Positions 24,100 through 36,110 of a DNA stretch of 64,000 nucleotides are shown here, in pieces. Made by a program: the position numbers and the translations under genes. Origin of the DNA: Athripsodes cinereus (lineage: Eukaryota; Arthropoda; Insecta; Trichoptera; Leptoceridae); NCBI GenBank assembly GCA_947579605.1, contig OX388314.1, positions 22,330,000 to 22,393,999 on the forward strand, in the 5' to 3' direction. The first letter of the stretch is position 1. Every line of letters starts with the position of its first letter. A model generated the notes under the pieces. That model was given only the letters and a program-made list of their open reading frames with translations. It was not told the origin of the DNA and made no database searches.

Positions 24100-24383
24100 A
24101 TTTAATGTAAATAAAAACAAAAAAACTTTGTAGAGTTTTACTATGTACTTTTATTCAGTGACCAAGTCTCGACATAGTTGTTTATTTGCTTTTAATAAAA
24201 CCTTTTAATTTTAATTACCATTAGTTTGTACCTACTTGCATTGTATAAAATCATATAGGTATATAGAGAACAAAAAATTTGTATTAGATTAGTTTGACAA
24301 AGATATAACATGTCGAAACCTGGTCACTGAATAAAAGTACATAGTAAAACTCTACAAAGTTTTTTGATATTATTTACATTATA
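24100..24383. mobile_element. Fold-back element with long inverted arms
   Basis: Left arm from 24118: CTTTGTAGAGTTTTACTATG then TACTTTTATTCAGTGACC. The right arm (24312-24366) is its complement. The arms are about 60-75 bp with few mismatches and a centre of about 130 bp. The outer flanks (AATGTAAAT) are also inverted copies. No open frame lies inside. Confidence 0.7.
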
Positions 24384-25484
24384 TTCGTATTTTACCATTG
24401 CCTTCAAAAATTGTTTTTATATGTGTGTGCTATAATAAAATGTTTAAAGAGATTTTTAATAACTACCTTACTTATCATGTACCTATGTGCCGATTTGAGG
24501 TACTAAATAATATGTACTATGAAATTTACAATTTAATACCTATAAAATCATCTAATGAATATAATAATAATTGACCAATCTTATAAAATACTTCAAAATA
24601 CAATAATTCTAAAATAAAGACAGTCATTTGTCTAAAATGTAAGTCATAAATGTACAAAACATAAACGGCTTTAAACAATTGAACGACAAGTAGAAACAAG
24701 AGAAAACTATTGCTATTAGATAGCATAGATATATTAGAGAGAAATGGATGAAGCCTTTATGTACAATGAGAAATAGGTATCACACAAATATAATAAAATA
24801 TAAATACTATTCAGATGAAAGACATTTATCCCAGACAATTGAGAATGAGGTGTAGGTAAGTATATACATAGGTACTGAGTGAGTGGCCAGGCAAGTGAAG
24901 GTGATCGGGTCAGGCCTGAGGAGGGTTGTAATGTAATAAAGGCCACAATTAAAGTTAGTTGACACGAGGCAACAGCAACAGCAAAACATCGCCTGCAAGA
25001 ATAAAGCAACAATAACAACACAACATACAACCAGCCAACCAACTAAGGCTATTTTGCATACCCTTAGGTTAACTCTTAACAAGAGATGCTCAACTATTAT
25101 TTATTACTACATTTATTAATAAGTATTTTAAAATCATGTACATAAATTACAGCTAGTATTCGTGTCGTTTTAAAACATTTTTTTTTTCTAAAATAGACAT
25201 TTAAGAGTTGTACTCTTCCTTATCTTCAACGTCCAAGACGCGAGCTTTCAATGTACGTAGTGGAGTCAAAAAGAAAATACATGATTCAATTGTGAGCTGA
25301 TTCTCGAAAAAGTTAAAGTTTATTTATTTTTAATAGGTACCTATGTTTCAATACATTTTTTTTTACATAAAAGAATTTTTAGTGGCTCAAAGTTCAGCAG
25401 AAGTAAAAAAACAGTCTAGTTAAAATCAAATTAGATAATTCTCAATTAAAACGATAAATTTATTTTTCTCACAAACTTCTCAAT

Positions 25485-25685
25485 AATAATAATAATCTAG
25501 ACAATTTATTTATAAATCGCCGTTTTGTGTAAGGGCGCATTTTGAGTTTTTCTTATTTATTTATTGTTATTATCCAATTTCAATGTTATAAAATTTTAAC
25601 TATTATAAAATTTTGAAAGCACTTGTAATTGTCACAAATTTAATTAAAATGTGAAACAATTATGTGAGTTCCAATTGGAGGTATT
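25485..25685 (-). mobile_element. LINE 3' end, family L, copy 2
   Basis: (AAT)n tail at 25480, CGCCGTTTTGTG and AAGGGCGCATTTTGAG shared with copies 1 and 3, then CTTGTAATTGTCACAAATTT. Confidence 0.6.
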
Positions 25686-26101
25686 ATTAATTGTCACATA
25701 TTTTATTCACTAATTCATATATTTTTCAATTTGTAATTTTTAGCTATTTTGAAAATAGAAACATTAAAAAAATCTTTTTAAAACTATTGAAACTTAAAAC
25801 AATGTATTTAAATTTTGTTTATTTGAATCATTATTAGATAATACTTCAATTTTTAAAATGAGACGTCAGACGTTTCAGGCAGCTACTACGAGCGCCATCC
25901 ACCGACAAGTTAAACAAAAATATTATCTTTCATAATTCAACAGTTGTTAATTTCTGATAATATTATCTACTACTTGTTGTGTGTTATTACAGCAAAAGAG
26001 GTAACCTTCTACTCAGCTACTGAATAACAACAAAGGTTTCGTCTCTTTGTTTGACAACCCTGCTTAAGGTAAACATGCGTCTATTTAAATGTACCTTCTT
26101 T

Positions 26102-26104
<3 letters not shown>

Positions 26105-26164
<60 letters not shown>
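26105..26164. repeat. (TA)n microsatellite
   Basis: About 30 uninterrupted TA units. Confidence 0.95.
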
Positions 26165-26168
<4 letters not shown>

Positions 26169-26454
26169 ATATATACTACAGACATGCATACTTAATACCT
26201 ACCTTATTATTATAAGTGTTATATTATGTACAGTACTCTTATTATAATAATTCGTGTCAAAACGGATTTCAATTCAGCCGGATAACGGATATACGGCGAG
26301 ATCTTAAATCAGATAACCGAATATCCAAACTATAGTGACTCAATAGTTCTGACTAAGTAAACCTATTGAGGTGATTTTTTTTATAATCAGTAAATTATGT
26401 ATATCTACGTTTAGATAATTTTATTTACTTATTTATTCATTGATTACAAACATT

Positions 26455-26540
26455 TTTTTAAGAAGTACACTCTTACTAAATATAGAAGGCGAGTTTATCG
26501 CAAAGGCGCGATCACGTCCAACTAACCTCATTCAATCCAA
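26455..26540 (-). mobile_element. LINE 3' end, family J, fragment
   Basis: AAGGCGAGTTTATCGCAAAG and GCGCGATCACGTCCAACTAA match family J (see 31820). Confidence 0.5.
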
Positions 26541-27202
26541 TGACGATAAGACCGTCCACAGCGGCTCATAATTATTATAATTTGGTTGACGATACATGAT
26601 AATAACACATCTTTTTAATTTTAATTTTTACCTATTGTTTTCTGTTTGTCACATACTTAACTTGTAATGAAGCTTCACTTTACTTTTGCCTGACGATGAG
26701 AGCGGAAGCTCTTGAAAGCCGGCTCGCAAAAATAAATAAAGTCAATAGTGGAATAACTATATACTGTGTTTCATTTAAAAAAATATTAATATGAACTTCC
26801 ACCAAGAACCGTCGGTTGATAAATTAAACTGATTTCAAATCAGTTAATATTTAATTAACTATTTCAATGTGAAAGTCTAAAATCATGAATTCATAATTTG
26901 TCTGATTATATTTTCCTCAATTATTTATTTATTTAATTATTTACATAAATATTCACGGTCTTTGACATGTTAACAATCAAATTAAAATAGAGAACAACAA
27001 TATAAAAAAAATTACAATTAATGCGTCGAATCAAAAATAGTCATACAGATAAAATGAATGTATGTGAGACAATTCTTATAAATATGTCAAACTAAAATAT
27101 TCAAACAAGTCATTTTAAATAGAGGATTCATAAATATATAGTCATACAGATAAAAAAAAGAGTAATGAGATAATTATTATTTGTCAATCAATAATACAAT
27201 TA

Positions 27203-27436
27203 CATAACATAATATAACATAACATACATAGACAATTCACACAGATCGAGCTAGTCCCAAACTAAGATGAATCTTGTATTATGGGTACTAACTCGACGAT
27301 ACGCACATATACATGTAACACCCAGACCCAGGACAATTTGAAAAAGGTCATTCTTCACTTTGCCCTGGCCGGGAATCGAACCCGGGACCTCGTGACTCAA
27401 AGGCAAGAGCGTTACCTCCACGCCACACCGGCCGAC
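27203..27436 (-). mobile_element. Family B SINE, copy 4, intact-looking
   Basis: Full order from the tRNA-like head (GGGAATCGAACCCGGGACCT on plus) to the CATAATATAACATAACATA tail. It is the cleanest family B copy. Confidence 0.85.
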
Positions 27437-28268
27437 TAATTAGAGGTAAGCTTAATCTCAATTTTTTTAAGTACAGTTTATCATTTATTTTATTTCACAG
27501 GACACAGATAGTTATAACAATACATGAAAGGTTATTAATATAAATCAATATCATGGATCATGATCAATCATGGATCATCACAGCATTGATTTTGTCATAA
27601 ATGGTATAAAAAAGGAATACCTAATAGTTTTTCTTGCGACATAAGCGTATTATTTTTGTGGGAGTGCTTAGGATATATTTTAGTTTATTTCAAACTTAGA
27701 ATTATCATTCAAAAAATTGATGAACATCAGAAAATAAAAGTGTTTCAAAATATAAAAAAATATAGAATTTATTCATCTTTGTTTTAAATTCAAAGACCAT
27801 CTTGTATCCGATTGCAATACTAATCTGATATCCGGTCGGATAGTAAATCCAAATACCGTATAATTATCGGTTTTCCATTTCATCTCTATTATAAATAATA
27901 ATTATGTACCTGTGTTTAAACAAGCAGCTAGCTATGTACCATATTACGATCAAACTGCTTGCTTTAACAGCACATCTGAAAGAGAATTAATTTGAATGTT
28001 TTTGTAGTAATAAATTAATCAAGAATACCTGCCAGCTATTAAAGAAGAATTATTATTATATTTACTAGCTTTTATACCCGATTTTTCTCAGGGAATATCT
28101 TCTCATCAAAAGTTGTTGATTTTATGGATGTAGGCAATTTTATTTAAATTATCTGTCTCAATATTTCATACGTGAAATTAAATTATAGACCAAAATAAAT
28201 AAATCATTTTATTGAAATAAAATCAAAATATTGGGCAGTTTTCAAAGGACTCCAAATGAAGTGACCAT
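27437..28268. other. AT-rich interval without a recognised gene
   Basis: Only the CGGATA-rich edge near 27800-27875 stands out. Confidence 0.35.
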
Positions 28269-28427
28269 GGGCCCTAAGTCAAAACACATTTTAGCGTTAC
28301 GTTTTCGTTCTGTTGTCGTTCGAATATAAACGACGTTGCGAGAAAGTGTACTTTCTCGCAATGTTGTCTATATTCGAACGAACACGAAACGAAAACGTGA
28401 CGCTAAAATGTGTTTTGACTCGGGCCC
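28269..28427. mobile_element. Near-perfect palindromic miniature element
   Basis: The 159 bp run from GGGCCC to GGGCCC. Left arm: AGTCAAAACACATTTTAGCG, ACGTTTTCGTT, CGTTCGAATATA, GCGAGAAAGT. The right arm is the complement with few differences. The loop is about 2 bp. No coding capacity. Confidence 0.8.
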
Positions 28428-29109
28428 CTGGGCTCCTCAATGTCACACACATTGAACAATAATGGTATTCTTAATTTAGTAAATGTATCTGAAAAATTTA
28501 TACACTTGCGGCCGCGTGAAAAAAGTCAGGAAACTTCTATTTGTAATTTTCTTCTAAAAGCTCGTGGAAACAAGAACCATACGTAGATTTCAACAATCAC
28601 CAAACAAGATGATATATCTATCTGCATGAAAACCTGAAGAATTATTTGATGATTATTGAGTTAGTATAGTTAAATTTTCTTCGAACAAGTACGAATGAGA
28701 AGAGAAATCATTTTAAGGATTATATTTTAATATCATAATTTATAATAATAATATGTTGTACAGGTTCTTATAGAAAACGTAGCACAAACTTACAGACATA
28801 GAAATGATATGGAATATTATCACGTGTATTATAACTCTGTGGTAGGGTAAATAAATATATGTAGGTACCTATATCTAGATGTTACCTACAACTAAATAAA
28901 AGCCATGATACGCTGAATGATGTAAATGATTATTTTTGAACAATAAAGTTACAATAATAATTATCATAATAATACAAGAAAAGCAATTAATTTAATACTA
29001 TAAAATATATTATAATTATTTACCCTTTGTAGTTATTATTAGTTCAAATGTAAATAACTCTTTGTATCATTTCAAATATCTTTGTAAGAAAATATTTTTG
29101 ACACTTGTG
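28428..29109. other. AT-rich interval without a recognised gene
   Basis: No coding motif, RNA gene or terminal repeat seen. Confidence 0.4.
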
Positions 29110-29345
29110 AGTAATTATTACTAGAGTATCTAGGCCTTATCGTCGGAAAAGTGGCAAGGTTAAAATGGTCATGGGCAGGACATGTTGCTAGACTCTTAGA
29201 TCAAAGATGGATAGAAAGGGTAGAGGAAGACCTTCCACACGACGACGACCACTGACGACATTAGAAGAATCGCTGGTGACTGGTTGCAGAAAGCTCAGAA
29301 CAGAGATGCCTGGAGACATATCGGGGAGGCTTATGTTCAGCAGTG
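29110..29345 (+). pseudogene. LINE reverse-transcriptase C-terminal fragment
   Basis: Reads KLKWSWAGHVARLLDQRW, a tail motif of many insect LINE reverse transcriptases (usual form KWxWAGHxAR). A nearby second frame has ENRDAWRHI-like residues and EAYVQQW-like residues in mutated form. Frames shift after WIER. No catalytic part remains. Confidence 0.6.
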
Positions 29346-29440
29346 GACAGGAATAGTTGCATTAGTAAATAAGTATCTACGTCTAAGACGAATAAGTAAG
29401 TGTAAATTACATCTGATATCGAAGTTTTTTTTATGAGGCT

Positions 29441-29611
29441 ACATTTGTGAAATTCGCACACCCGGCATGTTGTACCCATAATAGGTATACCTACCACGTT
29501 ACATTACATTTGTGAAATTCGCACATCCGTGTACATTTGTGAAATTCGCACACCCAAATTTGTGAAATCCCCACACCCGGCATGTTGTACCCATAATAGG
29601 TATACCTACCA
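29441..29611 (+). repeat. Tandem repeats of ATTTGTGAAATTCGCACACC
   Basis: Four imperfect units, two of them followed by GGCATGTTGTACCCATAATA and GGTATACCTACCA. They follow a LINE tail and may be its 3' untranslated repeats. Confidence 0.7.
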
Positions 29612-29749
29612 GAACAATATCTACACATGAAGCAGTCTTTGAAGTTTATAAGAGAGAATTTTGGAGCATCCGGTATGTCTATGTAAATAAATATTTTTAT
29701 AAGTAAAGCATATAATAGGTTTATGTATTTTACTAGGTTTATGTCAATG

Positions 29750-29900
29750 TGTCGTGGTTAGATGGAAGAAATCACTTTATAGTGATAATCTCGCCACTGC
29801 ACATCGTCCTAGTTTTTTAAAATTTTATACTATTTTGTTAACACTGTAATGTAATGATGATGTGCAAGAAGAATAAATAAATAAATAAATAAATAAAATA
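29750..29900 (+). mobile_element. LINE 3' end, family K, copy 2
   Basis: GTGGTTAGATGGAAGAAATC, CTCGCCACTGCACATCGTCC, GATGATGTGCAAGAAG and a (AATA)n tail at 29871-29897. Confidence 0.7.
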
Positions 29901-29979
29901 TACTTAGGCTTAAGGATCATAGGTGGACAATAGGTAATATGAAATGGGGATCTTGTGAAGATTTAAGAAAAAGAACAGC

Positions 29980-30302
29980 CTCCCTTCAAAATCATCTGAT
30001 TATATAAAAAAAGGTAGGTGTTCTCGTTGGGGTCAACTGGATGCAGATGGCGCAGGATCGAATGGCGTGGAAGGAAATGGTGGAGGCCTTCGTCTAGGAG
30101 TGGCCTGGGAATAAGAAAAAGAAGAAGGTGTTTAAAAAATAAAGACATTTTACATCTTAAATCCGGTGATGAGGTCTGCCACCCACCCTGAATTTCTTAA
30201 TTTTTCATTGGCACGGAGAGGAACGCTTGTATGTTTATTACATGCAACTGATTTGGTAGCTGCCCCACTTGCGGGATATGCCATGATGGTATAGTAGTAG
30301 TA
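29980..30302 (+). mobile_element. Family A copy split by a LINE tail
   Basis: AAAAAAAGGTAGGTGTTC at about 30005 and GGTGTTTAAAAAATAAAGAC at 30127 are adjacent in the family consensus. The gap is filled by the LINE scrap 30021-30126. The 3' end reads TGCCATGATGGTATAGTAG. Confidence 0.65.
30021..30126 (+). mobile_element. LINE 3' fragment inserted in family A
   Basis: Encodes NWMQMAQDRMAWKEMVEAF, then a stop where relatives have a residue, then EW. An AAGAAAAAGAAGAAGG tail follows. GGTGTT flanks both sides and may be the target duplication. Confidence 0.65.
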
Positions 30303-30899
30303 TGAAAAAAATCTGGTTAGTAGGTTCAAGATAAAAAAAAAACCTGTAGATGTGGAGGAGGTTATGTTCAGCAATGGACTGATCAAATTAAGTTTAATTT
30401 GATCATAGTATCTCTTTGCTACCGAGAAATACTGAATTTTAATAAAAATTTCATTGGTTACTAAACTCAAGAACAAATGAAGGATAAATTGGGAGTTCTA
30501 TTATAATACTAGTACTCTCCACAACTCTTCTTAGAAAAACTCTACATGAATACTGAGGAGTTGTTCATAAAAAAAATATACAATAATAATTCTCAAATAA
30601 TATGAATTTCTTCTTACGCATTATATTCGTAGCTAATATAAAGAAAGCAATCTCGGAAAATTCCACGTAGAGAAAAGAAGATAATATTAATAAAACAAAA
30701 TAATGTCCCCGACCCCGTCTATGTACCTGTAAAACAAAATATTATTTTCCACAAAATTGCAATTAATTACGATGAGAAACTTTTCTTCTTGAGTTATTTT
30801 CACATTCATGGAACATAAATCGGATTCACGAGTTACTCGTATCGGGTGGAATTCTGTTAAGTAAAACATAAATCGAATACCAGTTGAATACGTATAACT

Positions 30900-31450
30900 C
30901 CATCATCATCATCATCATCATGAGCTCGACAGCCCTGGGTGGACCTTGGCTGAATCCAGCAGTCTCTTCCACTCTCGTCTATCCTTTGCTTTTGTCTTCC
31001 AGTTTGTGATTTGCAGTGTGGATGCATCGGCGCTGACAGAGTCCATCCATCGCAGTTTGGGCCTTCCTGGCCTTCTTCGTCCTTGTGGTGTGAGGAGTGT
31101 GAGGCGTTTTACAGGGCTGTCGTCGTCCATTCTGATTATTTGACCAGCCCATCTTAAGCGCCCCACCTTGATGAAGCTGATCACATCGGGCTCTCCAAAC
31201 ATGTCATAAAGCTCTTTGTTGTATCGACGACGCCAGCCATTATGATCTCTCACAGGACCGTAGATTGTTCATTCATTCATTCATTCATTTATTCTTTTTG
31301 CACATCATCATTAGATAACAGTGTTAACAAAATAATAAAAAAAATCAAAAACTAGGACGATGTGCAGTGGGGAGATTATCACTATAAAGTGATTTCTTCC
31401 ATCTAACCACGATTGTTCTGAGGATCCTTCTCTCAAATGCTGCAAACGTA
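30900..31450 (-). pseudogene. LINE reverse-transcriptase C-terminal region, split by insertion
   Basis: A 111-codon frame (30918-31253) includes RWAGQIIRMDDDSPVKRL, RRRPGRPKLRWMDSV and KAKDRREWKRLL, then AKVHPGLSS. Upstream residues FERRILRTIYGPV, expected just before it, lie at about 31411-31450 and are separated by a family K insertion. The tail is (ATG)n-like: CATCATCATCATCATCATCA at 30901-30920 on the plus strand. 5'-truncated, without a catalytic domain. Confidence 0.75.
31271..31410 (-). mobile_element. LINE 3' end, family K, inserted with target duplication
   Basis: Flanked by GATTGTTC at 31263-31270 and 31411-31418. Tail (ATTC)n at the low coordinate, then GCACATCATCATTAG, GATGTGCAGTGGGGAG and TCTTCCATCTAACCACG. 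Confidence 0.8.
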
Positions 31451-31819
31451 TAACTCCACATACTCATTAATTTAATCACGTCATGTTCTGTCAAAAATAA
31501 AGTCAATCATCTGCAGATTTGTTACAACATATTGACAACCGCATCATTTTTTAAAATTTCAACATGGCGTCAAATATAAATAATGTAAATCAATAACCAC
31601 ATGTCACGGGCAATAATAATTGAATCAGTCAATAATAATTTTAAGCTTCTAACTAATATACAAACTTCATATACATTATGAAGTAAAATCAATAAATTCA
31701 AGGTATTGCAAAGAGTAAATGTATGTTTGTTTTTTATTTTTGCAGTCTCTCCCTTTTTATATATATGTGTGTATGTTTTTTTATTTTCATCATATGTTTG
31801 TTTATTTTTTAAGTTAATA

Positions 31820-31975
31820 CTTTTGGGTTAGTTGGAAGAGATCGCGCCTTTGCGATAAACTCGCCCTCTGTATATTGATTGTATTTAATTTTAATGTATA
31901 CCTTTTATGTAATTGTTTTATATCAATGTACAGTAAAGAATGAATAAATAAATAAATAAATAAATAAATAAATTA
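31820..31975 (+). mobile_element. LINE 3' end, family J
   Basis: GTTAGTTGGAAGAGATCGCG, CCTTTGCGATAAACTCGCCC, ATCAATGTACAGTAAAGAAT and a (AAAT)n tail. Confidence 0.7.
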
Positions 31976-33384
31976 CTTCAGTTTCAATCAGACTCAGGTA
32001 TTGAATTTGACAGCTAACATAGCAGGTCAAAGTTCATTTTTTTTTCTTTAAATTACATCCTGAAACTTAAATTAATATCTTGTAAAAGTTAATAAAAATT
32101 TGGAAAATTACAAAGGTATGTTTGTTTTGCATTTTAGGGTGTACTGTGAAGAAAATAGTAAAATAAAAATTAAGGAAAATTTATGTTTCGTTATATTGAT
32201 TTTTGTAGTACCTAGTTAAGATTAGATAATATTGTTGGAAATAAAAGAAAGTAAATAAAAATAGGTGTCTTTAAATTTCAAGATGTCTGAATAATATATG
32301 ATCATCATTGAGAAGGAAAATGTGTAATCGTCAACAAGTATCCTTCAAGTAGACGATGCAAGCTCATAAATTTGTAAAGGATTTCAGATTTCCGTGTATA
32401 TCTCTCTCTCCCTCGGAATATTTCATTCTGTCTTTGAAAAGCACTAAGCGTTTTAAATTAGTATTGTTCAAATTCGTGCCCTTTGTGTGTTACTTTTTTT
32501 GAGACTCTCCGTTCTTTTTCATTTCTATTCTCTTTCATTTATAAAGGATAGTACTGTGCGACAATGTGTCAAACCATACCAACCTCATTCAACTGAGATA
32601 ATCAATGTTTTGTGTTGAGTCTACAATAATAATGGTTATAATTTGTGATATAAATTCAAAAAAAATGTTTTTATTAGCTTAGAATCTAGTAATTTTAGCA
32701 TCTCGTGATTGTAAGCAATGCGAAATGATCTACAATTTAAGGTTAGTCTTGGAATATGATATTTACTTTTTTTTCAATTTTGTAACTTGAAGCATAGTTG
32801 CACAACACTTCCCTCATTTTCTTGAAGCAACGTATTGAAGTGATAAGTTTAAAAAGAAGAGAAAGATACCTTCCTTCCTACTTTCTTATAATTGGCTCTT
32901 GAGAAGTGATTCATTCATTCATTCATTCACCCCAATAACTAAGACCCAACTTATAAACTTTTCGCTGAGTAATGTATTTCAAACGTGATCATCCAACAAA
33001 ACTAAGGTATGTAAATGTACATAGAAATAAAACAGACCTATATCTTAAAATGTATATTTTTGTAAGAATATACATAGCCAAACAATAATATACATATCAA
33101 CAAGTTTTGCTAGATATGATTGACTCTCTCTATATACGAGTAGGTTGGTGTCTAGCAATCTGTTTTCGACACTGAATATTTTATTATGTGAAAATTAATC
33201 TTCTTGCACAGCTGTTTTTTTGTTTAATATCTAACAATTTATTGTGAAAAATAAACGAGAAGATGCATATAATATTATTTTGTTTGTTGTGTTGATGCAT
33301 GGTCCCTCAGAATTGGCAAGCAATATATTTCCATCGGTAAAGTATACAGAGAGAGAATCGTGAATTGACGAGAAAAAGCTTCGT
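31976..33384. other. AT-rich interval without a recognised gene
   Basis: Contains an (ATTC)4 run at 32909-32928. No supported gene, RNA or terminal repeat. Confidence 0.4.
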
Positions 33385-33670
33385 AAGTCTTCATATTGCT
33401 AGCATGAGAGGTGAAAAAATATTATGGTCCTGCAGTTGGTTATAGCAGGAAAGATGGAGGACCATAGATAAGTTGGAAGGAGGTGTCCTTTTTGATTCCA
33501 AAATCTCCGAGAGTGGACTGGGATACAAGAGATGGAAGGGCTATTTCGCAGCATGCAGAACTGAATAGGTTTCTCACAAGTAATCGTCAACATGTTGAGT
33601 GTGTGTCAAATATTATTTTAAATTTTGTATTGTTTTGTTAACACTGCCATATAATGAAAATTAATAAAAT
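33385..33670 (+). pseudogene. LINE reverse-transcriptase tail, decayed
   Basis: One frame reads GKMEDHR, stop, VGRRCPF, stop, FQNLREWTGIQEMEGLFRSM. This matches the lepidopteran LINE tail with GRRxxSWLxNLRxWTG and LFRxA motifs. At least two stops. A 3' untranslated part resembles family K (TTTTGTTAACACTGC). Confidence 0.6.
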
Positions 33671-34539
33671 CAACATCGGAGGAACCCAAGAAAACACATG
33701 AAGACGGTAGGTTTATTTAATTAGCATTATAGTAACTTGTAGGTATGCAATGCTTCACATTTTAACTTAAAAATATAATACTATAAATGTACTTTTTATA
33801 TAATATTAATTAATAATAAATGATGCATTAATTATTAATATATTATATACTATAATACTTCGTTTATATCATATGTATATTTATATTTTTTCTAATTAGG
33901 TAGCTACTTTTAATTAACCAATCAACACCAACATTAAAAAAATTTAGGTTTTGAGATTTATTTTTAATGTATTGTTAATTTTTATAAATATTTTTAATCT
34001 TAAATCTAACAACGGATTACTTTTTTCATGGTTTTCTTAAACATGTTCCATTTTCAGCGATTTTATCTTTTAAAACTACCAATAATAATATTAGTTTTGA
34101 TTCAACAAAAATTTCAATTTATCGCTCGTTAGGTAAGTAAAGAAATATATATTTTAAAGGCAACATTATTAAATTTTCAACTAAATTTGAAAGTTTCTTT
34201 GCTAAAGAAACAGGTAGTCTAAGGTAATAAGTATTACGTAATCTCAGCAATTAAAAACATTGAAAACTTTTCCTTTAAAATGTTACAACCGTTATTAGCT
34301 TACGAAATCATTTCCTGAAACAATAAAACTTCAAATTTCGTTTATTTCTCGATGTTTAATGTTTAACAATGCCCCTTCAAACTTTCATAACCTTTTATAT
34401 TATATTCAGCCCCTACATAAACAGGTATTACTGATTATCACTTAGTAAACGTTGGGACCTAATTTCAATTATTATATTTTCTTTGATTTCTTTTTTTTTA
34501 TAATACCGTATAATTCTTGAAATGTAATGTGTGTTTCAC
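33671..34539. other. AT-rich interval without a recognised gene
   Basis: No coding motif, RNA gene or terminal repeat seen. Confidence 0.4.
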
Positions 34540-34725
34540 TTATTCCGTAAGTTTTCATGAAAAACGCCACGTACAAGACACTTAACATTTTTAAATTAGA
34601 GATGAGATATATCACCCATCATAAATGTAATTTTTTAATGACTTGTAGAGGAGAGAAATATGTTTTTTACACACATTGAGTCAACTGGCTAACCCAGTTG
34701 TAGGAGATGTTGTAATGGTAAAGAT
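34540..34725 (+). mobile_element. Family A copy, diverged
   Basis: ATCACCCATCATAAATG, TGTAGAGGAGAG, CTAACCCAGTTGTAGGAGAT and GTTGTAATGGTAAAG follow the family order. Confidence 0.5.
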
Positions 34726-34799
34726 AAAAATAGAAAAACTTTTAAGTATATACCTACCTACATAAAAATATATCATATCTCGCATGATTTTTTAGTGTT

Positions 34800-34885
34800 A
34801 CGAACACCTGCTAAAAGGACACTCAAAAATTTATATAAAAGAGTGGGAGACCTGTTATTATCCCAGGACTCCACAGAGCAAAAGA
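34800..34885 (-). mobile_element. Family A fragment (head)
   Basis: CGAACACCTGCTAAAAGGAC, TAAAAGAGTGGGAGACC and CCAGGACTCCACAG match the head. Confidence 0.6.
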
Positions 34886-35317
34886 AACAACTTAGTAATT
34901 ATCATGTTGAAAAACAAATAAAACTAACTAATAAAAAAATATCAAGATTCAATAATTCCATTACCGAATCTCTTAATAGAAAATCTTTGATTAACTCATC
35001 TTGCTTAATTAAAGAAAAGAATGACGTTTCATTAAGAATTGATTAAAATTTTATTTAATAGGAATATTTCGACTCCATCAGACATAAAATATTAATAGAA
35101 TGACAATATTTAAACGAGGCAAGACAAAATTGAAATTCGCAAAATCTTACAATATTGGGTGGAATAATTAAAAATATATATTTTAGTTTGAAATTGAACT
35201 ACGAATCATCTTTTAAAATATTAAAGTAAGCCTATACCTCCACGGCAACTACCAAATGTGAGGTACCCAATTTAAATTTTCATGCTTTATTTGTCCTTAC
35301 AGCGTGTTTATCATCAA

Positions 35318-35635
35318 TCTATACCATCTCTGCATATCTCACAAGTGAGGTAGCCAGCAGGTTTCTTCTTATTAAAGTGGCATGTCAGCATCTGGCGTAG
35401 GTTTTTCTGTCCTGTGCTAACCAGAACAGCTCTTCCACCATCTGAATTCCGGTCCACTTTCTGATGTTTCTTAGACAGGACATCTGCTACCAGCGGGCTT
35501 ACTTAGTGTAACAAACATGAAAATCGCCCTCTCTTTACTAATAAATAAAAATAAGATGCTTATCACCGTTGATTTAAAGATGTTAAAATGTCTTATTTGT
35601 GATGTTTTAGGAATATTTACCCTTACCAAATTCAT
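35318..35635 (-). mobile_element. Family A copy split by a LINE tail
   Basis: TCTCACAAGTGAGGTAGCC before the gap and GTGTAACAAACATGAAAATC, CGCCCTCTCTTTACTAATAA after it restore the family order. Confidence 0.6.
35362..35503 (-). mobile_element. LINE 3' fragment inside family A
   Basis: On the minus strand it encodes a mutated version of the GRRQMSWLRNIREWTG tail seen at 40820. Flanks CCAGCAG and CCAGCGG may be a target duplication. Confidence 0.55.
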
Positions 35636-35699
35636 ATGAACTTATAAAAAAGAATTCAAATTCTTTGGAGGTCCATTTTTGGCGAAGATTTCTCTAAGC

Positions 35700-36110
35700 A
35701 AATATTACTTCTTCTTCCTAGCCTACTCCCGTCCACTCCTGGACGAAGGCCTCCTCCAACGCCTTCCACGCCGCTCTATCTTGGGCTCTCTAAAATGCGG
35801 CATCTTGGTTGTTGTTTTGGAGGTTTTGTTGGCGTTACCTCACCACGCTTACCATGCGGGTTGGTGAGTCGCAGTATCCTGGAGGTTCGGGTGTTTTGTG
35901 AACTTTTCCGGATTTTAATTGATGCAGCTGCTGCCCTACATCATGGAACCATATCACATCATATTTGGTACGGTGGTATGGGGATTTTCGAGGTTGCCTT
36001 CCTGGGGGAAAAGCTGACACAGGTATTTCCTCCTGTGTAGATGTTACAGTTATACCGCTGCTACTCGGTCGCCAGAGCCTCGTTAGTTGTCTAGCAGGGA
36101 ATACCACGTG
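35700..36110 (-). mobile_element. LINE tail plus GC-richer unknown segment
   Basis: The first 90 bp encode, on minus, AQDRAAWKALEEAFVQEWTG, a common LINE reverse-transcriptase ending, with an AAGAAGAAG tail. From 35795 to 36107 the composition is much richer in GC and open on both strands (81 codons plus, 90 codons minus). On minus it includes KYDVIWFHDVGQQLHQLKSG and EPPGYCDSPTRM. I do not recognise this protein. It may belong to another transposon. Confidence 0.45.

Larger units (their letters stand above)
26260..27875. repeat. Possible old hAT-like element with CGGATA-rich ends
   Basis: The left edge has CGGATAACGGATATACGG and the right edge has GATATCCGGTCGGATAG, ending near TTTCATCTCTATTA. 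It encloses a family J LINE scrap (26455-26540) and a family B SINE. The left tip and a target duplication are not visible. Confidence 0.3.

Noticed and set aside
24807..25082. Overlapping minus frames of about 90-100 codons
   Set aside because: Hydrophobic low-complexity translation of CAA/CAG-rich DNA. No motif supports a gene.
30900..30920. (CAT)n as a functional microsatellite
   Set aside because: It is the 3' tail of the adjacent LINE.
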